This document shows, in pieces, positions 50,751 through 58,909 of a stretch of 64,000 nt of DNA. The position numbers and the translations under genes were made by a program. Positions within the stretch are counted from its first letter, which is position 1; the number at the start of each line of letters is the position of its first letter. Origin of the DNA: Geothrix fermentans DSM 14018 (GTDB lineage Bacteria > Acidobacteriota > Holophagae > Holophagales > Holophagaceae); contig NZ_KE386810.1 of assembly GCF_000428885.1 (NCBI RefSeq), forward strand, positions 518,979 through 582,978, in the 5' to 3' direction. Under the pieces are notes generated by a model, which was given only the letters and a program-made list of their open reading frames with translations, was not told where the DNA came from and searched no databases.

Positions 50751-51785
50751 TCATGTCAACCGCCGGATGGCCGCCGCCAGGGCCTCCACCTCGCCGGGCC
50801 GCGCGTCCGGGAGCAGCGAAAACCGGAGCACCGAGCGCGCGTCGTCCGAACTATACCCCAAGGTCATGATTGCGTAACTGGGCTTCACCGCCCCGCTGTG
50901 GCAGGCGCTGCCGGTGCTGACGGCGAAGCCGGCCAGGTCCAGGGCGGCGTGCAGGGCCTCGCCGTTGCGGCCCCGGAACAGGAGGCAGCTGGTATTGGGC
51001 AGGCGTGGCTGGCCGGCGCCGATGACCTCGATGCCCCGGTTCCAAGAGGTGATTTCCGTCTCGAAGGCATCGCGGATCGGCGCCAGGGCCCCATTCATCG
51101 CTTGACGCTCCGTCAAGTGGCGCACGGCGGCCGCCAGGCCCAGGATGGCCGGCAGGTCCTCGGTCCCGCCGCGGCGGCGGCGCTCCTGCGGGCCTTCCAT
51201 GAGGGCCTCCCAGGGCAGGCCCGGTCGCATCCACAGCAGGGCCGCGCCCCGGGGGCCGCCCATCTTGTGGCCGCTGAACACGGCCGCGTCGCAGTCCGAC
51301 AGGTCCACGGCCACCTTGCCCCAGGCCTGGCAGCAGTCTTTGATGCGGACCGCGTCCAGCACCGGGGGCATCCCGTAGAGGATCCCCGTCTCGTTGTTGG
51401 CGGCCATCTGCACCACCGTGGCGCAGTCCGCCGGGACCTCCGGCAGCCAGCTCACGCGGGGCCAATCCCGCAGGGGATTCAGGCAGGCGCTGTGCTCCCC
51501 CGGGAACACCGCGGCGGGCCGGTCCCCCAGGGCTCCGTGGAGCCCCCGGATGAGCAGGTGCAGGGCCTCCGTGGCACTGGCGCAGAACACCAACTCCCCC
51601 GGCGCCACCCCCAGGGAGGCCGCAATCTCGCGGCGGGCCTCCTCCAGGCGGAACCGCGCCCGCTGCCCTTCCCGGTGGGTGCTGGTGGGGTTGGCCCAGT
51701 CTTCCGCCATGGCCCGCCGCACCGCCTCCACCGCATCCGGGTGGGGCGGCGTGGTGGCGTTGGCGTCGAAGTAGAGGCGCGGCAT
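50751..51785 (-). CDS. Cysteine desulfurase (IscS/NifS-like)
   Basis: A 344-residue class V PLP aminotransferase that takes sulfur from cysteine as a persulfide. The N-terminus YFDANATTPPHPDAVEA is family-typical. PLP binds Lys174 in FSGHKMGGPRG. The catalytic Cys295 lies in VSTGSACHSGAVKPS. AANNETG at about 129 is the cofactor-contact stretch. Slightly shorter than IscS, and no scaffold or ferredoxin gene is nearby, so the acceptor is unknown. Thiolation by TtcA (45.7 kb) needs such a sulfur donor, a functional link by pathway. 28 bases separate it from the transporter gene. Confidence 0.93.
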   Translation of the reverse strand: MPRLYFDANATTPPHPDAVEAVRRAMAEDWANPTSTHREGQRARFRLEEARREIAASLGVAPGELVFCASATEALHLLIRGLHGALGDRPAAVFPGEHSACLNPLRDWPRVSWLPEVPADCATVVQMAANNETGILYGMPPVLDAVRIKDCCQAWGKVAVDLSDCDAAVFSGHKMGGPRGAALLWMRPGLPWEALMEGPQERRRRGGTEDLPAILGLAAAVRHLTERQAMNGALAPIRDAFETEITSWNRGIEVIGAGQPRLPNTSCLLFRGRNGEALHAALDLAGFAVSTGSACHSGAVKPSYAIMTLGYSSDDARSVLRFSLLPDARPGEVEALAAAIRRLT

Positions 51786-51806
51786 CTCTCCAATGTACTC
51801 TGGGGC

Positions 51807-52721
51807 ATGCCCAAATCCCTGGAAGGCAAGCTCGTCGTCGCCATCTCCTCCCGGGCCCTCTTCGACTTCGAGGAGGAGAACCGGGTCTTCGAGGAATCGG
51901 ATGACCGGGCCTACATGGAACTCCAGCTCTCACGACTGGATGTGCCCGCCCAGCCCGGCGTGGCCTACCCGCTGGTGAAGAAGCTGCTGGCCTTCAACAC
52001 CGGAAACGAGGGCCGGGTGGCCGTGGTGATCCTCTCCCGCAACGACCCCGTGAGCGGCCTGCGGGTGTTCCGTAGCGCCCAGGAGGCCAACCTCAAGCTG
52101 GAACAGGGCGTCTTCACCCGGGGCCGGAACCCCTATCCCTACCTCACCTCCCTGGGGGCGAACCTGTTCCTGTCCGCCAAAGAGGAGGACGTCCGCGCCG
52201 CCCTGAACGCAGGCTTCGCCGCAGCGAGGGTCTACCCGGACAGCGCCGTGGCTGCGGACCGCCACCCTGACGAGATCCGCATCGCCTTCGATGGTGATGC
52301 CGTGCTGTTCAGCGACGAGGCCGAGCGGATCTACGCCGAGGGGGGCCTGGCGGCCTTCCAGGCCCATGAGATCGAGCGGGCGGCGGTCCCCCTGCCCCCC
52401 GGTCCCTTCAAGCCCCTCCTCGAGGCGCTGAGACCCCTGCAGGACATGGCCGAGGGTGCCCCCATGCGCATCCGCACCGCGCTTGTGACCGCCCGCAGCG
52501 CCCCCGCCCACGAGCGCGCCATCCGCACGCTCATGGCCTGGAACATCCAGGTGGACGAGGCCATGTTCCTGGGCGGTCTGGAGAAGGCCGACTTCCTGCG
52601 CGAGTTCGAGCCCGACTTCTTCTTCGATGACCAGACGGGATACTGCGATACCGCCGCGAAGGTGGGACCGACGGGCCATGTGGTGAGTGGCGTGAAGAAC
52701 GAAGAGAGGGCTTCGAGATAG
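51807..52721 (+). CDS. 5'-nucleotidase (cytosolic IA-like)
   Basis: A 304-residue protein of the bacterial 5'-nucleotidase family related to cytosolic NT5C1. Blocks: LVVAISSRALFDFEEENRVFEE, VAYPLVKKLLAFN, VAVVILSRNDPVSGLRVF, RIAFDGDAVLFSDEAERIYAEGG and the final LREFEPDFFFDDQTGYCDTA with acidic metal ligands. Family enzymes dephosphorylate 5'-nucleoside monophosphates. ATG 51807 is preceded by GGGG only. Divergent from the desulfurase with a 21-base gap; a terminator-like double hairpin follows its stop. Confidence 0.9.
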   Translation: MPKSLEGKLVVAISSRALFDFEEENRVFEESDDRAYMELQLSRLDVPAQPGVAYPLVKKLLAFNTGNEGRVAVVILSRNDPVSGLRVFRSAQEANLKLEQGVFTRGRNPYPYLTSLGANLFLSAKEEDVRAALNAGFAAARVYPDSAVAADRHPDEIRIAFDGDAVLFSDEAERIYAEGGLAAFQAHEIERAAVPLPPGPFKPLLEALRPLQDMAEGAPMRIRTALVTARSAPAHERAIRTLMAWNIQVDEAMFLGGLEKADFLREFEPDFFFDDQTGYCDTAAKVGPTGHVVSGVKNEERASR

Positions 52722-52732
52722 CGCCTCGCTGG

Positions 52733-52777
52733 GCTCGGAACGCTGCGCGTTCCGAGCAGGGGGAAAGGATCCCCTTT
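52733..52777 (+). terminator. Double hairpin terminator after the 5'-nucleotidase gene
   Basis: GCTCGGAACGC and GCGTTCCGAGC form an 11-bp stem with a TGC loop, followed directly by GGGGA/TCCCC and TTT. Rho-independent in character, sitting 12 bases after the stop. Confidence 0.7.
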
Positions 52778-52876
52778 AACAAGTCGTCAACCATACTCCA
52801 AAGGCGAGCCGCGTGCGGACCGCCTTTGGAGCCGCCAGGCTGCGCCACGGCTACACTCGAAACCTACGGAGGATCC

Positions 52877-54718
52877 ATGTCCCGCAGGCTGGTGGAGTGC
52901 GTGCCGAACATCTCGGAGGGCCGGGATGCCGCGAAGATCAGGCAGGTGACGGACGCCATCGCGGCGGTGCCGGGCGTGCGGATCCTGGATGTGGACCCGG
53001 GGGCGGACACGAACCGCACGGTTATCACCTTCGTGGGCGAGCCAGAGGCTGTGCTGGAAGGCGCCTTCACCTGCATCCGGGAAGCCGCCAAGGTCATCGA
53101 CATGCGCCAGCACAAGGGCGCCCACCCCCGCATGGGCGCCACGGACGTGACGCCCTTCGTGCCCGTGGAGGACGTCACCATGGAGGACTGCGCCGAGCTG
53201 GCCCGCCGCCTGGGCCAGCGCGTGGCGGCCGAGCTGGCCATCCCGGTCTACCTCTACGAATCCGCCGCCTCGCGGCCCGAGCGCCGGAATTTGGCGGAGG
53301 TGCGCCGGGGCGAGTACGAGGGTCTGGAGAAGAAGCTGCGGGATCCCCAGTGGCAGCCCGATTTCGCCGCCCCCTACAACGCCCAGGCCGGGGCCGCCAT
53401 CATCGGCGCCCGGGAGTTCCTGGTGGCCTACAACGTGACGCTGAACAGCGCCGACAAGGCCCACGCCACGGACATCGCCTTCGAGTTGCGCGAGAAGGGC
53501 CGCGTGGCCCGGCGCGGCCGCGTGAAGCCCTACTACCAGGCCGGCGAGCTGATCTACTACGCCGAGGGCAGCTTCCCCTGCGGCAACTGCGACTTCACCG
53601 GGAGCACCTTCCAGGAGACTGTGGACCACTGCGCCTCGGCCCATGGCTACGACCTGCCGGCCCTCATGCGCCTGAACGACGTGGACCCTGCGAGCCCCGT
53701 GGGCGAGAAGGTCCGCCGCCGGGGCCTCTACGACCACTGCAAGGCCATCGGCTGGTACGTGGACACCTACCGCCGCGCCCAGATCAGCATCAACCTCACG
53801 GACTACAAGCAGACGGCGCCCCACACGGTGCTGGAGGCCGCCCGCGGCCTCGCCGCCGAGCGGGGCCTGGTGGTCACGGGCAGCGAGATCGTGGGCCTGG
53901 TGCCCTTCCAGTGTCTGCTGGCCTCGGGCCGCCACTACCTGAAGGCCATGGGCAAGTCCACGGGCGTGCCCACCCCCGACATCCTCCAGACCGCCGTGTT
54001 CTCCATGGGCCTGGGCGATGTCGCCCCCTTCGAGGTCGAGAAGAAGGTGCTGGGCCTGCCCACCTACGATCCCAAGTCCCTCGTCGCCATGCCGGTCCAC
54101 GCCTTCACGGACGAGGTCAGCCGCGACACGCCGGCCCCCGGCGGCGGCTCCATCGCGGCCCTGGCGGGCAGCCTGGGCGCGGCCCTGGCGAGCATGGTGG
54201 CGAACCTGGCCCAGGGCGGGCCGGACGCCGGGAAGGACGCCAAGCTCGTCGCCCTGGCGGAGAAGGCCCAGGCACTAAAGGACCGCCTCATGGTGGCCGT
54301 GGACGCCGACACCAACGCCTTCAACGCCTTCATGGACGCCCGCCGCCTGCCGGACGCCACCCCCGAGCAGAAGGCCGCCCGGCACGAGGCCATGCAGGCC
54401 GGCCTCAAGGTGGCCATCGACGTGCCCCTGGACACGGCGAAGACCAGCTTCGCGGCCCTGGAGCTGGCCGGCGAGGCCGCCCAACTGGGCAAGGTGGCCT
54501 CCATCACCGATGCGGCCGTGGGTGCCCAGATGGCCTATGCCGGGGTGCGCGGCGGCATCTGGAACGTCGTGATCAACCTCAAGGACATCACGGATGCCGC
54601 CTACGTCACCAACATGCAGGCCCAGTGCTCCAGCCTGCTGGCGCAGGCTGGAGAACGGCTGAGCGAGATCACGACCTTCGTGGATCAGAAGCTCATCGAT
54701 CGGCTGAAGAAGAAGTAG
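52877..54718 (+). CDS. ftcD: Fused glutamate formimidoyltransferase / formimidoyl-THF cyclodeaminase with C2H2-like insert
   Basis: A 613-residue bifunctional FTCD enzyme of histidine degradation and folate recycling. The transferase part opens LVECVPNISEGRD, with HKGAHPRMGATDVTPF (catalytic His). The cyclodeaminase C-part (about 410-613) shows AFTDEVSRDTPAPGGGSIAALAG. Between the two transferase subdomains, residues 235-256 read C-GN-C-x12-H-x4-H, a classical zinc-finger spacing not part of the usual enzyme. The start ATG 52877 has GGAGG upstream. No hut genes are nearby. Both halves are clear; a zinc role for the insert is inference. Confidence 0.93.
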   Translation: MSRRLVECVPNISEGRDAAKIRQVTDAIAAVPGVRILDVDPGADTNRTVITFVGEPEAVLEGAFTCIREAAKVIDMRQHKGAHPRMGATDVTPFVPVEDVTMEDCAELARRLGQRVAAELAIPVYLYESAASRPERRNLAEVRRGEYEGLEKKLRDPQWQPDFAAPYNAQAGAAIIGAREFLVAYNVTLNSADKAHATDIAFELREKGRVARRGRVKPYYQAGELIYYAEGSFPCGNCDFTGSTFQETVDHCASAHGYDLPALMRLNDVDPASPVGEKVRRRGLYDHCKAIGWYVDTYRRAQISINLTDYKQTAPHTVLEAARGLAAERGLVVTGSEIVGLVPFQCLLASGRHYLKAMGKSTGVPTPDILQTAVFSMGLGDVAPFEVEKKVLGLPTYDPKSLVAMPVHAFTDEVSRDTPAPGGGSIAALAGSLGAALASMVANLAQGGPDAGKDAKLVALAEKAQALKDRLMVAVDADTNAFNAFMDARRLPDATPEQKAARHEAMQAGLKVAIDVPLDTAKTSFAALELAGEAAQLGKVASITDAAVGAQMAYAGVRGGIWNVVINLKDITDAAYVTNMQAQCSSLLAQAGERLSEITTFVDQKLIDRLKKK

Positions 54719-54729
54719 GCGGTGGCTGT

Positions 54730-54786
54730 CAGCTATCGGCTATCAGCTCTCAGCTATCAGCTCTCAGTGACTGACAGCTGATAGCT
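54730..54786. repeat. Heptamer array CAGCTAT/CAGCTCT with 17-bp hairpin
   Basis: Several 7-base units (CAGCTAT, CGGCTAT, CAGCTCT) run after the FTCD gene. 54752-54768 and 54770-54786 are inverted repeats with one mismatch in 17 bp, so a long RNA hairpin is possible. It fills the 68-base gap between the two convergent genes, ending at the stop of the DUF6445-like gene. Confidence 0.85.
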
Positions 54787-55473
54787 CTACTCCGCCATCC
54801 AGAAGAACAGCGCCGTCATCCGCTTGGTGGCGAGATCGTGGCCGAAGTAGCCGGTGGCGGAGTGCACCAGGTCCGCCCGGTAGAGCAGCAGGCGGTTGAA
54901 GACGTTGGGCACGGCGACATCGGGATGCCAGGCCTGGAGGGGCAGTCCGGTCACGCCCAGGGCCTCCCGCAGGTTGGCGTGGGGCGGCGGGCACAGGTTC
55001 CCGCCCAGGGTGCCGTTGGGGGAGCGGAGACGGTAGAACGTGGTGCCCGCGGCGGCCGGGGCTCGGGGCGTCAGGTAGATCACGGCCGCATAGCGGCACA
55101 GCCGCCGCGAGTCCGTGTGGGGCCGGGGACCGGACTCCCGGGCCCCCACCACCTGCACCACGTTGTGGTTGAGGTAGGCGCCGTCCGGGGCGGTCTCGCA
55201 CCACAGCCGCTTCGCGCCGGTGAGCTCCCGCACTTTCGCTTCGAGGGGCTCCAGTTCCTCGGGCCTCAGGGCACCCCGCGAGCGCATGCCCGGCCAGGTC
55301 TCCCCGGTGTGCGGGAAGCCCAGCTCCCAGGCCTCCAGGGCGCAGAACCGCGCCACCAGGGCCGTGGGATCCGGGAGGATGCCGTCCACGATCCAGTAGT
55401 CGCGCCCTTCGGTGGGCTTCCGGTAGGGAAGGGATGGGGGCCGCGAGGGGCCGGATGGAGGAGGTGTGCGCAC
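54787..55473 (-). CDS. DUF6445-like 2OG-Fe(II) oxygenase-type protein
   Basis: A 228-residue protein of the DUF6445 type, related to double-stranded beta-helix Fe(II)/2-oxoglutarate oxygenases. The metal ligands are likely His-x-Asp in RPHTDSRRLCRYAAVIYLTP and a His in LLLYRADLVHSATGYFG. TTFYRLRSPNG and VPNVFNRLLLYR are further family blocks. Enzyme activity is unproven for the family. Tail LATKRMTALFFWM ends the chain. Two intrinsic-terminator-like hairpins lie upstream in its leader, and a repeat array downstream of its stop. Confidence 0.68.
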   Translation of the reverse strand: MRTPPPSGPSRPPSLPYRKPTEGRDYWIVDGILPDPTALVARFCALEAWELGFPHTGETWPGMRSRGALRPEELEPLEAKVRELTGAKRLWCETAPDGAYLNHNVVQVVGARESGPRPHTDSRRLCRYAAVIYLTPRAPAAAGTTFYRLRSPNGTLGGNLCPPPHANLREALGVTGLPLQAWHPDVAVPNVFNRLLLYRADLVHSATGYFGHDLATKRMTALFFWMAE

Positions 55474-55510
55474 GGCGGCTCCGGGCCTCCAGCCTACCCC
55501 CGGCCACGAA

Positions 55511-55532
55511 AAAGGGGGCCTTTCGGGCCCCC
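55511..55532 (-). terminator. Intrinsic terminator in the leader of the DUF6445-like gene
   Basis: Minus strand: GGGGGCC-CGAAA-GGCCCCC followed by TTTTTTC. A 7-bp GC stem with a run of six T's, 38 bases upstream of the start codon of the gene that ends at 54787. In this position it is an attenuator candidate or the end of a short leader RNA. It has no upstream gene of its own. Confidence 0.7.
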
Positions 55533-55647
55533 CACTCCCCCCCCCCCGGGGAGAGTTCTCGTGGATTCACGCGGCCAAGCACATGGAACGCGCGACCGAT
55601 AGACACTTCTCGACCCTAGAGTGCCCCAACTTGAGGAGTGGTGTCAG

Positions 55648-55669
55648 AAAAAAACGTCTTGATTAAGAC
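55648..55669 (-). terminator. Second short terminator-like hairpin, minus strand
   Basis: Minus strand reads GTCTT-AATC-AAGAC-G followed by TTTTTTT. A short 5-bp stem with a seven-T tail. It is about 115 bases upstream of the previous hairpin, in the same 279-base gap (55474-55752). The rest of that gap holds no ORF, only the CATAAT element near 55720 ahead of the RluA-like gene; no riboswitch class was recognised. Confidence 0.4.
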
Positions 55670-55752
55670 AAGATTTGATCCTTGTCACGGCAGCCATCCC
55701 CGGCAAGGAATGCCAGGGACATAATGGGTGATCCAGAGGAGCCGCCGACCAC

Positions 55753-56664
55753 ATGGGACTCAACCAGGGCTTTGTCCACCGGGAGCAGGTCGGAGCGGAA
55801 GGGTCCGGGGTGCCTCTGGTGGCCCATCTGGCCGATCGGCACCCCCTGGCAGGCCCGGAGCTGTGGCGGAAGCGGATCCAGGAGGGACTGGTGCAGCTCG
55901 AAGGGGTCCCCGCCCTTCCGGAGGCGGTCCTGCGGGCCGGCCAGTGGATCACCTGGGCGCGCCCGCCGTGGGTCGAGCCCGAGGTCCCCCTGGCCACGGC
56001 CGTGTTCTACGAGGACGAGGATCTGCTGGCCGTGGCCAAGCCCAGCGGGCTGCCCACCCTGCCCGCCGGCGGCGCGTTCCTGGACCACACCTTATTGGCT
56101 CTGGTGCGCCGGCGGGCGCCGGAGGCCACACCCATGCACCGGCTGGGCCGCGCCACCTCGGGTCTGGTGCTCTTCGCCCGCACGGCCGCCGCCCGGGGCC
56201 CGCTCCAGGAGCAGTTCCGGGCGCGGCAGGTCCGCAAGGTCTACCTCACCCTCTGCACCGGCTCGCCGGAGCAGGACGCCTTCGACATCGCCACCCCCAT
56301 CGGCGAGGTGCCCTACGCCCCCCTGGGCCTCCTCCATGCGGCCTCACCCGGGGGGCGCTCCTCCCTCAGCCACGCCCGGGTGCTGGAGCGGCGCGAGGGG
56401 TGCGCGCTCATGGAGGTGGAGATCGCCACAGGCCGCCCCCACCAGATCCGCATCCACCTGGCCTCGGCGGGGCATCCCCTGGTGGGTGATCCCCTCTACG
56501 GCCCCGGTGGCGTCCCCCTGCCGGAGACGCGCGCCGTCCCCGGCGACCCGGGCTACCTGCTGCACGCCCACCGGCTGGAGTTTGCGCATCCTCGAACGGG
56601 GACCTGGCTCGCCCTCGCCTGCCCCCCGCCGCCGCCCCTCCGCTCTCAGCGCCCGGGGTGGTAG
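55753..56664 (+). CDS. RluA-family pseudouridine synthase-like protein (catalytic Asp replaced by Gly)
   Basis: A 303-residue protein of the RluA fold. The core has AVFYEDEDLLAVAKPSGLPTLPAG, HRLGRATSGLVLFAR, RKVYLTLCTG, RPHQIRIHLASAGHPLVGDPLYG and AHRLEFAHP. In RluA/RluC/RluD the second of these reads HRLDxxTSG and its Asp is the catalytic residue that attacks uridine. Here it is Gly132 (codon GGC at 56146). Every other family block is present. So it is either a variant subgroup or a catalytically dead RNA-binding protein. An AGGAG motif precedes the start. Overlaps the convergent penicillin acylase gene by 19 bases. Confidence 0.85.
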   Translation: MGLNQGFVHREQVGAEGSGVPLVAHLADRHPLAGPELWRKRIQEGLVQLEGVPALPEAVLRAGQWITWARPPWVEPEVPLATAVFYEDEDLLAVAKPSGLPTLPAGGAFLDHTLLALVRRRAPEATPMHRLGRATSGLVLFARTAAARGPLQEQFRARQVRKVYLTLCTGSPEQDAFDIATPIGEVPYAPLGLLHAASPGGRSSLSHARVLERREGCALMEVEIATGRPHQIRIHLASAGHPLVGDPLYGPGGVPLPETRAVPGDPGYLLHAHRLEFAHPRTGTWLALACPPPPPLRSQRPGW

Positions 56665-58820
56665 GTGCGCCTGGCGTGCGCCTCCACGGCCTCCCGGTAG
56701 AACCAGACCTCCTTGAACTGGCCCTTGGCGTAGCGCTCGGCCTGGTCGGCGAAGTGCGGCGAGGCCGGATCGCCGCTCTCCCCGCCGGCCAGGAGGCTCT
56801 TGGCCTGGATCCTGGGACCGAACGCCACCACCGCCACGAAGCTGTTGCCCCGGTTGCCGTAGATCCGCCTGGTGCCCGTGGCGGTCGCGGGGCCGAAGGC
56901 CGCCAGGGAGCCCCAGGTGGACGAGGCGAAGGGCACTGGGAGGCTTGGCTTGGCATCGTCGTAGGCCAGGTCGATGGCGCCGCTCAGCCGCTGGAAGCGG
57001 TTGATCTCGCCCCAGGGTGTCTTCCAGGTTCCGAAGTCCTTCTGCAGCTTCTCCAGGGCCCGGATGAGGGACTGGAGGCGCTCCACGGGCGCCGTGTCCC
57101 TGGCCATGAAGTCGTAGACGGGCACACCCTTGGCCCGGGCCGGCGCCGCGCAGCGCGCCATCAGATCCTGCCCCCAGGCGATCGCCAGGGAGGTGGGGAC
57201 CGAGTCCAGCCCGCTGCGCAGGTCCCAGGCCCGCAGCAGCGCCACGGGCTCCGCCAGCCGGGCCCGGAGCGGATCCTCCTCCGGTGTGGCGTCGTAGGCC
57301 TGGAAGAGCGCCGGCAGCAGGTCCGCGAAGGCGGTGAGCTCAGGGTCGTAGGCCGCCGCGATGAGGCCGTCGAGGGTGACGCCCGTGCGGCCCTGGAGTA
57401 CCTTCACCGCGTGGAGGCCCCGGGGATTCTCCGGCTGGCTCCACATGTAGGCCGGATAGTCCGACTGTCGCGGGCTGTCAGGTCCCGCCGCCGAGAAAGG
57501 CCAGTTGTTGGTGTTCTGGATCCAGCCGTGCTTCGGGTTCACCACCTGGATGGCCTCGCGCACCGGGTGGAGTCCCTGCCAGTCCGTGGCGGGGTTGCTG
57601 CCGTCCACGGGCTTCGTGAAGTCGAAGCGCGGGTCCCGCCGCGGCACGAAGTTCCCGTAGAAGAGGGCGATGTTCCCGTCCGCGTCGGCGTACACGGTGT
57701 TGTTGGAGGAGTTGGTGCGGAGGTCCAGCACCTTCACGAACTCAGCGTAGGTGCGGGCTTTGGTGCGCCGGTAGGACTGCATGAGGGCATGGACGGGATC
57801 CTGCATCAGCCGGAGGCTCACCCACCGGCCATCAGCCTCGCGGACCACGGGGCCGCGATGGCTGTAGTAGGCCGTGACAGTGGCCTCCTTCATCTGCAAT
57901 CCGTCCCGGTACTTGAGCGTGATCCGCTTCGTGCGGAAGGGACGCAGCGTATCGCCGTAGCGGTAATAGGCCCGGCCTCCCTTCCGCACCACGGTCTCCA
58001 GCCACTCGTCGATGACGTCGGCGCCGCCGGAGGTGTGCATCCAGCCCATGCGTTCGTTGAAGCCCTGGTAGACGAAGAACTGGCCCCAGGTGACGGCCCC
58101 GTAGGCGTTGAGCCCCTCGCCGCTCACGGCGTGGACCTCGGGGCGGAAGTAGAACGAGGTGTGGGGGTTGATCAACAGCAGGGCGTGGCCCGAGGCCGTG
58201 ACGGACGGGGCCAGGGCGAAGCCGTTGGAGCCCGACGGCTCGCTGGAGGGATCCGGCAGGGCCTCCGGCGGCATGTGGGTGTCCGCCTGGCGGCCGTAGA
58301 AGCGGGCCAGGGGCGTAAGGCGGATGGACTCGATGTCCCCGCCGATGCTGCCTTCGGTGAAGCTGAGGGCCATCCACGGCTCGAAGCGCGTCAGGAGCCG
58401 CGGCCTGACGGACGGGTGCTCGTGGAGGTAGAAGTTGAGCCCGTCGGCCCAGGCCACCATCAGCGCCTTCAGCCAGGCCGGGCTGGCGGCGAACTTCGCC
58501 TTCAGGTCCGCCGGATCAATGAAGAGCCGCATCCGCAGATCCCGGGCCAGCTCGCGCGGGCCCTCCACCTCGGCCAGTCGGCCCAAGGCGTTGAGGTAGT
58601 TGGTCTCCACCCGCGGGAAGTCGTCCTCGGCCTGGGCGTAGATCAGCCCGAACACCGTGTCCGCGTCCGTCTTCCCGTAGACGTGGGGGATGCCCCAGGT
58701 GTCCCGGATGATCGTCACGCGCGCGGCCCGCTGGCGCCACCGTGCCAGGTCGCCGGACGGCGTCCGGGCGGCGAGGGCCGGCAGGCAGGTGAGGGCCAGG
58801 ACGAGGAGGAGACGCCGCAT
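56646..58820 (-). CDS. Penicillin acylase family protein (acylase)
   Basis: A 724-residue secreted Ntn hydrolase precursor. A signal peptide (RRLLLVLALTCLPALAA) is followed by the alpha chain and then the autocatalytic cleavage site before Ser198 (PSGSNGFALAP), which becomes the N-terminal nucleophile. The beta chain includes INPHTSFYFRPEVHAVSG and the oxyanion region DADGNIALFYGN. Relatives cleave acyl-homoserine lactones, penicillins or other amides; substrate unknown. No other gene of a pathway adjoins. Located on the opposite strand to the RluA-like gene with overlapping ends. Confidence 0.92.
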   Translation of the reverse strand: MRRLLLVLALTCLPALAARTPSGDLARWRQRAARVTIIRDTWGIPHVYGKTDADTVFGLIYAQAEDDFPRVETNYLNALGRLAEVEGPRELARDLRMRLFIDPADLKAKFAASPAWLKALMVAWADGLNFYLHEHPSVRPRLLTRFEPWMALSFTEGSIGGDIESIRLTPLARFYGRQADTHMPPEALPDPSSEPSGSNGFALAPSVTASGHALLLINPHTSFYFRPEVHAVSGEGLNAYGAVTWGQFFVYQGFNERMGWMHTSGGADVIDEWLETVVRKGGRAYYRYGDTLRPFRTKRITLKYRDGLQMKEATVTAYYSHRGPVVREADGRWVSLRLMQDPVHALMQSYRRTKARTYAEFVKVLDLRTNSSNNTVYADADGNIALFYGNFVPRRDPRFDFTKPVDGSNPATDWQGLHPVREAIQVVNPKHGWIQNTNNWPFSAAGPDSPRQSDYPAYMWSQPENPRGLHAVKVLQGRTGVTLDGLIAAAYDPELTAFADLLPALFQAYDATPEEDPLRARLAEPVALLRAWDLRSGLDSVPTSLAIAWGQDLMARCAAPARAKGVPVYDFMARDTAPVERLQSLIRALEKLQKDFGTWKTPWGEINRFQRLSGAIDLAYDDAKPSLPVPFASSTWGSLAAFGPATATGTRRIYGNRGNSFVAVVAFGPRIQAKSLLAGGESGDPASPHFADQAERYAKGQFKEVWFYREAVEAHARRTYHPGR

Positions 58821-58909
58821 GGGGGATCCGATCAGCAGGGGAACCCACCCATGGTCCCCCCGCGCCGGTTCCGGATCAATCCGGTGCCCGGCGTGTTGCG
58901 CTCGTCAAC

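Noticed and set aside
54764-55606. 280-residue minus-strand frame overlapping the DUF6445-like gene
   Set aside because: Different frame, low-complexity Pro/Arg/Gly content and no motif; its upstream part covers the terminator hairpins.
55474-55752. Known riboswitch (TPP, cobalamin, SAM, c-di-GMP, THF) in the DUF6445 leader
   Set aside because: None of the conserved core strings of these classes was found by eye; only terminator-like hairpins are supported.
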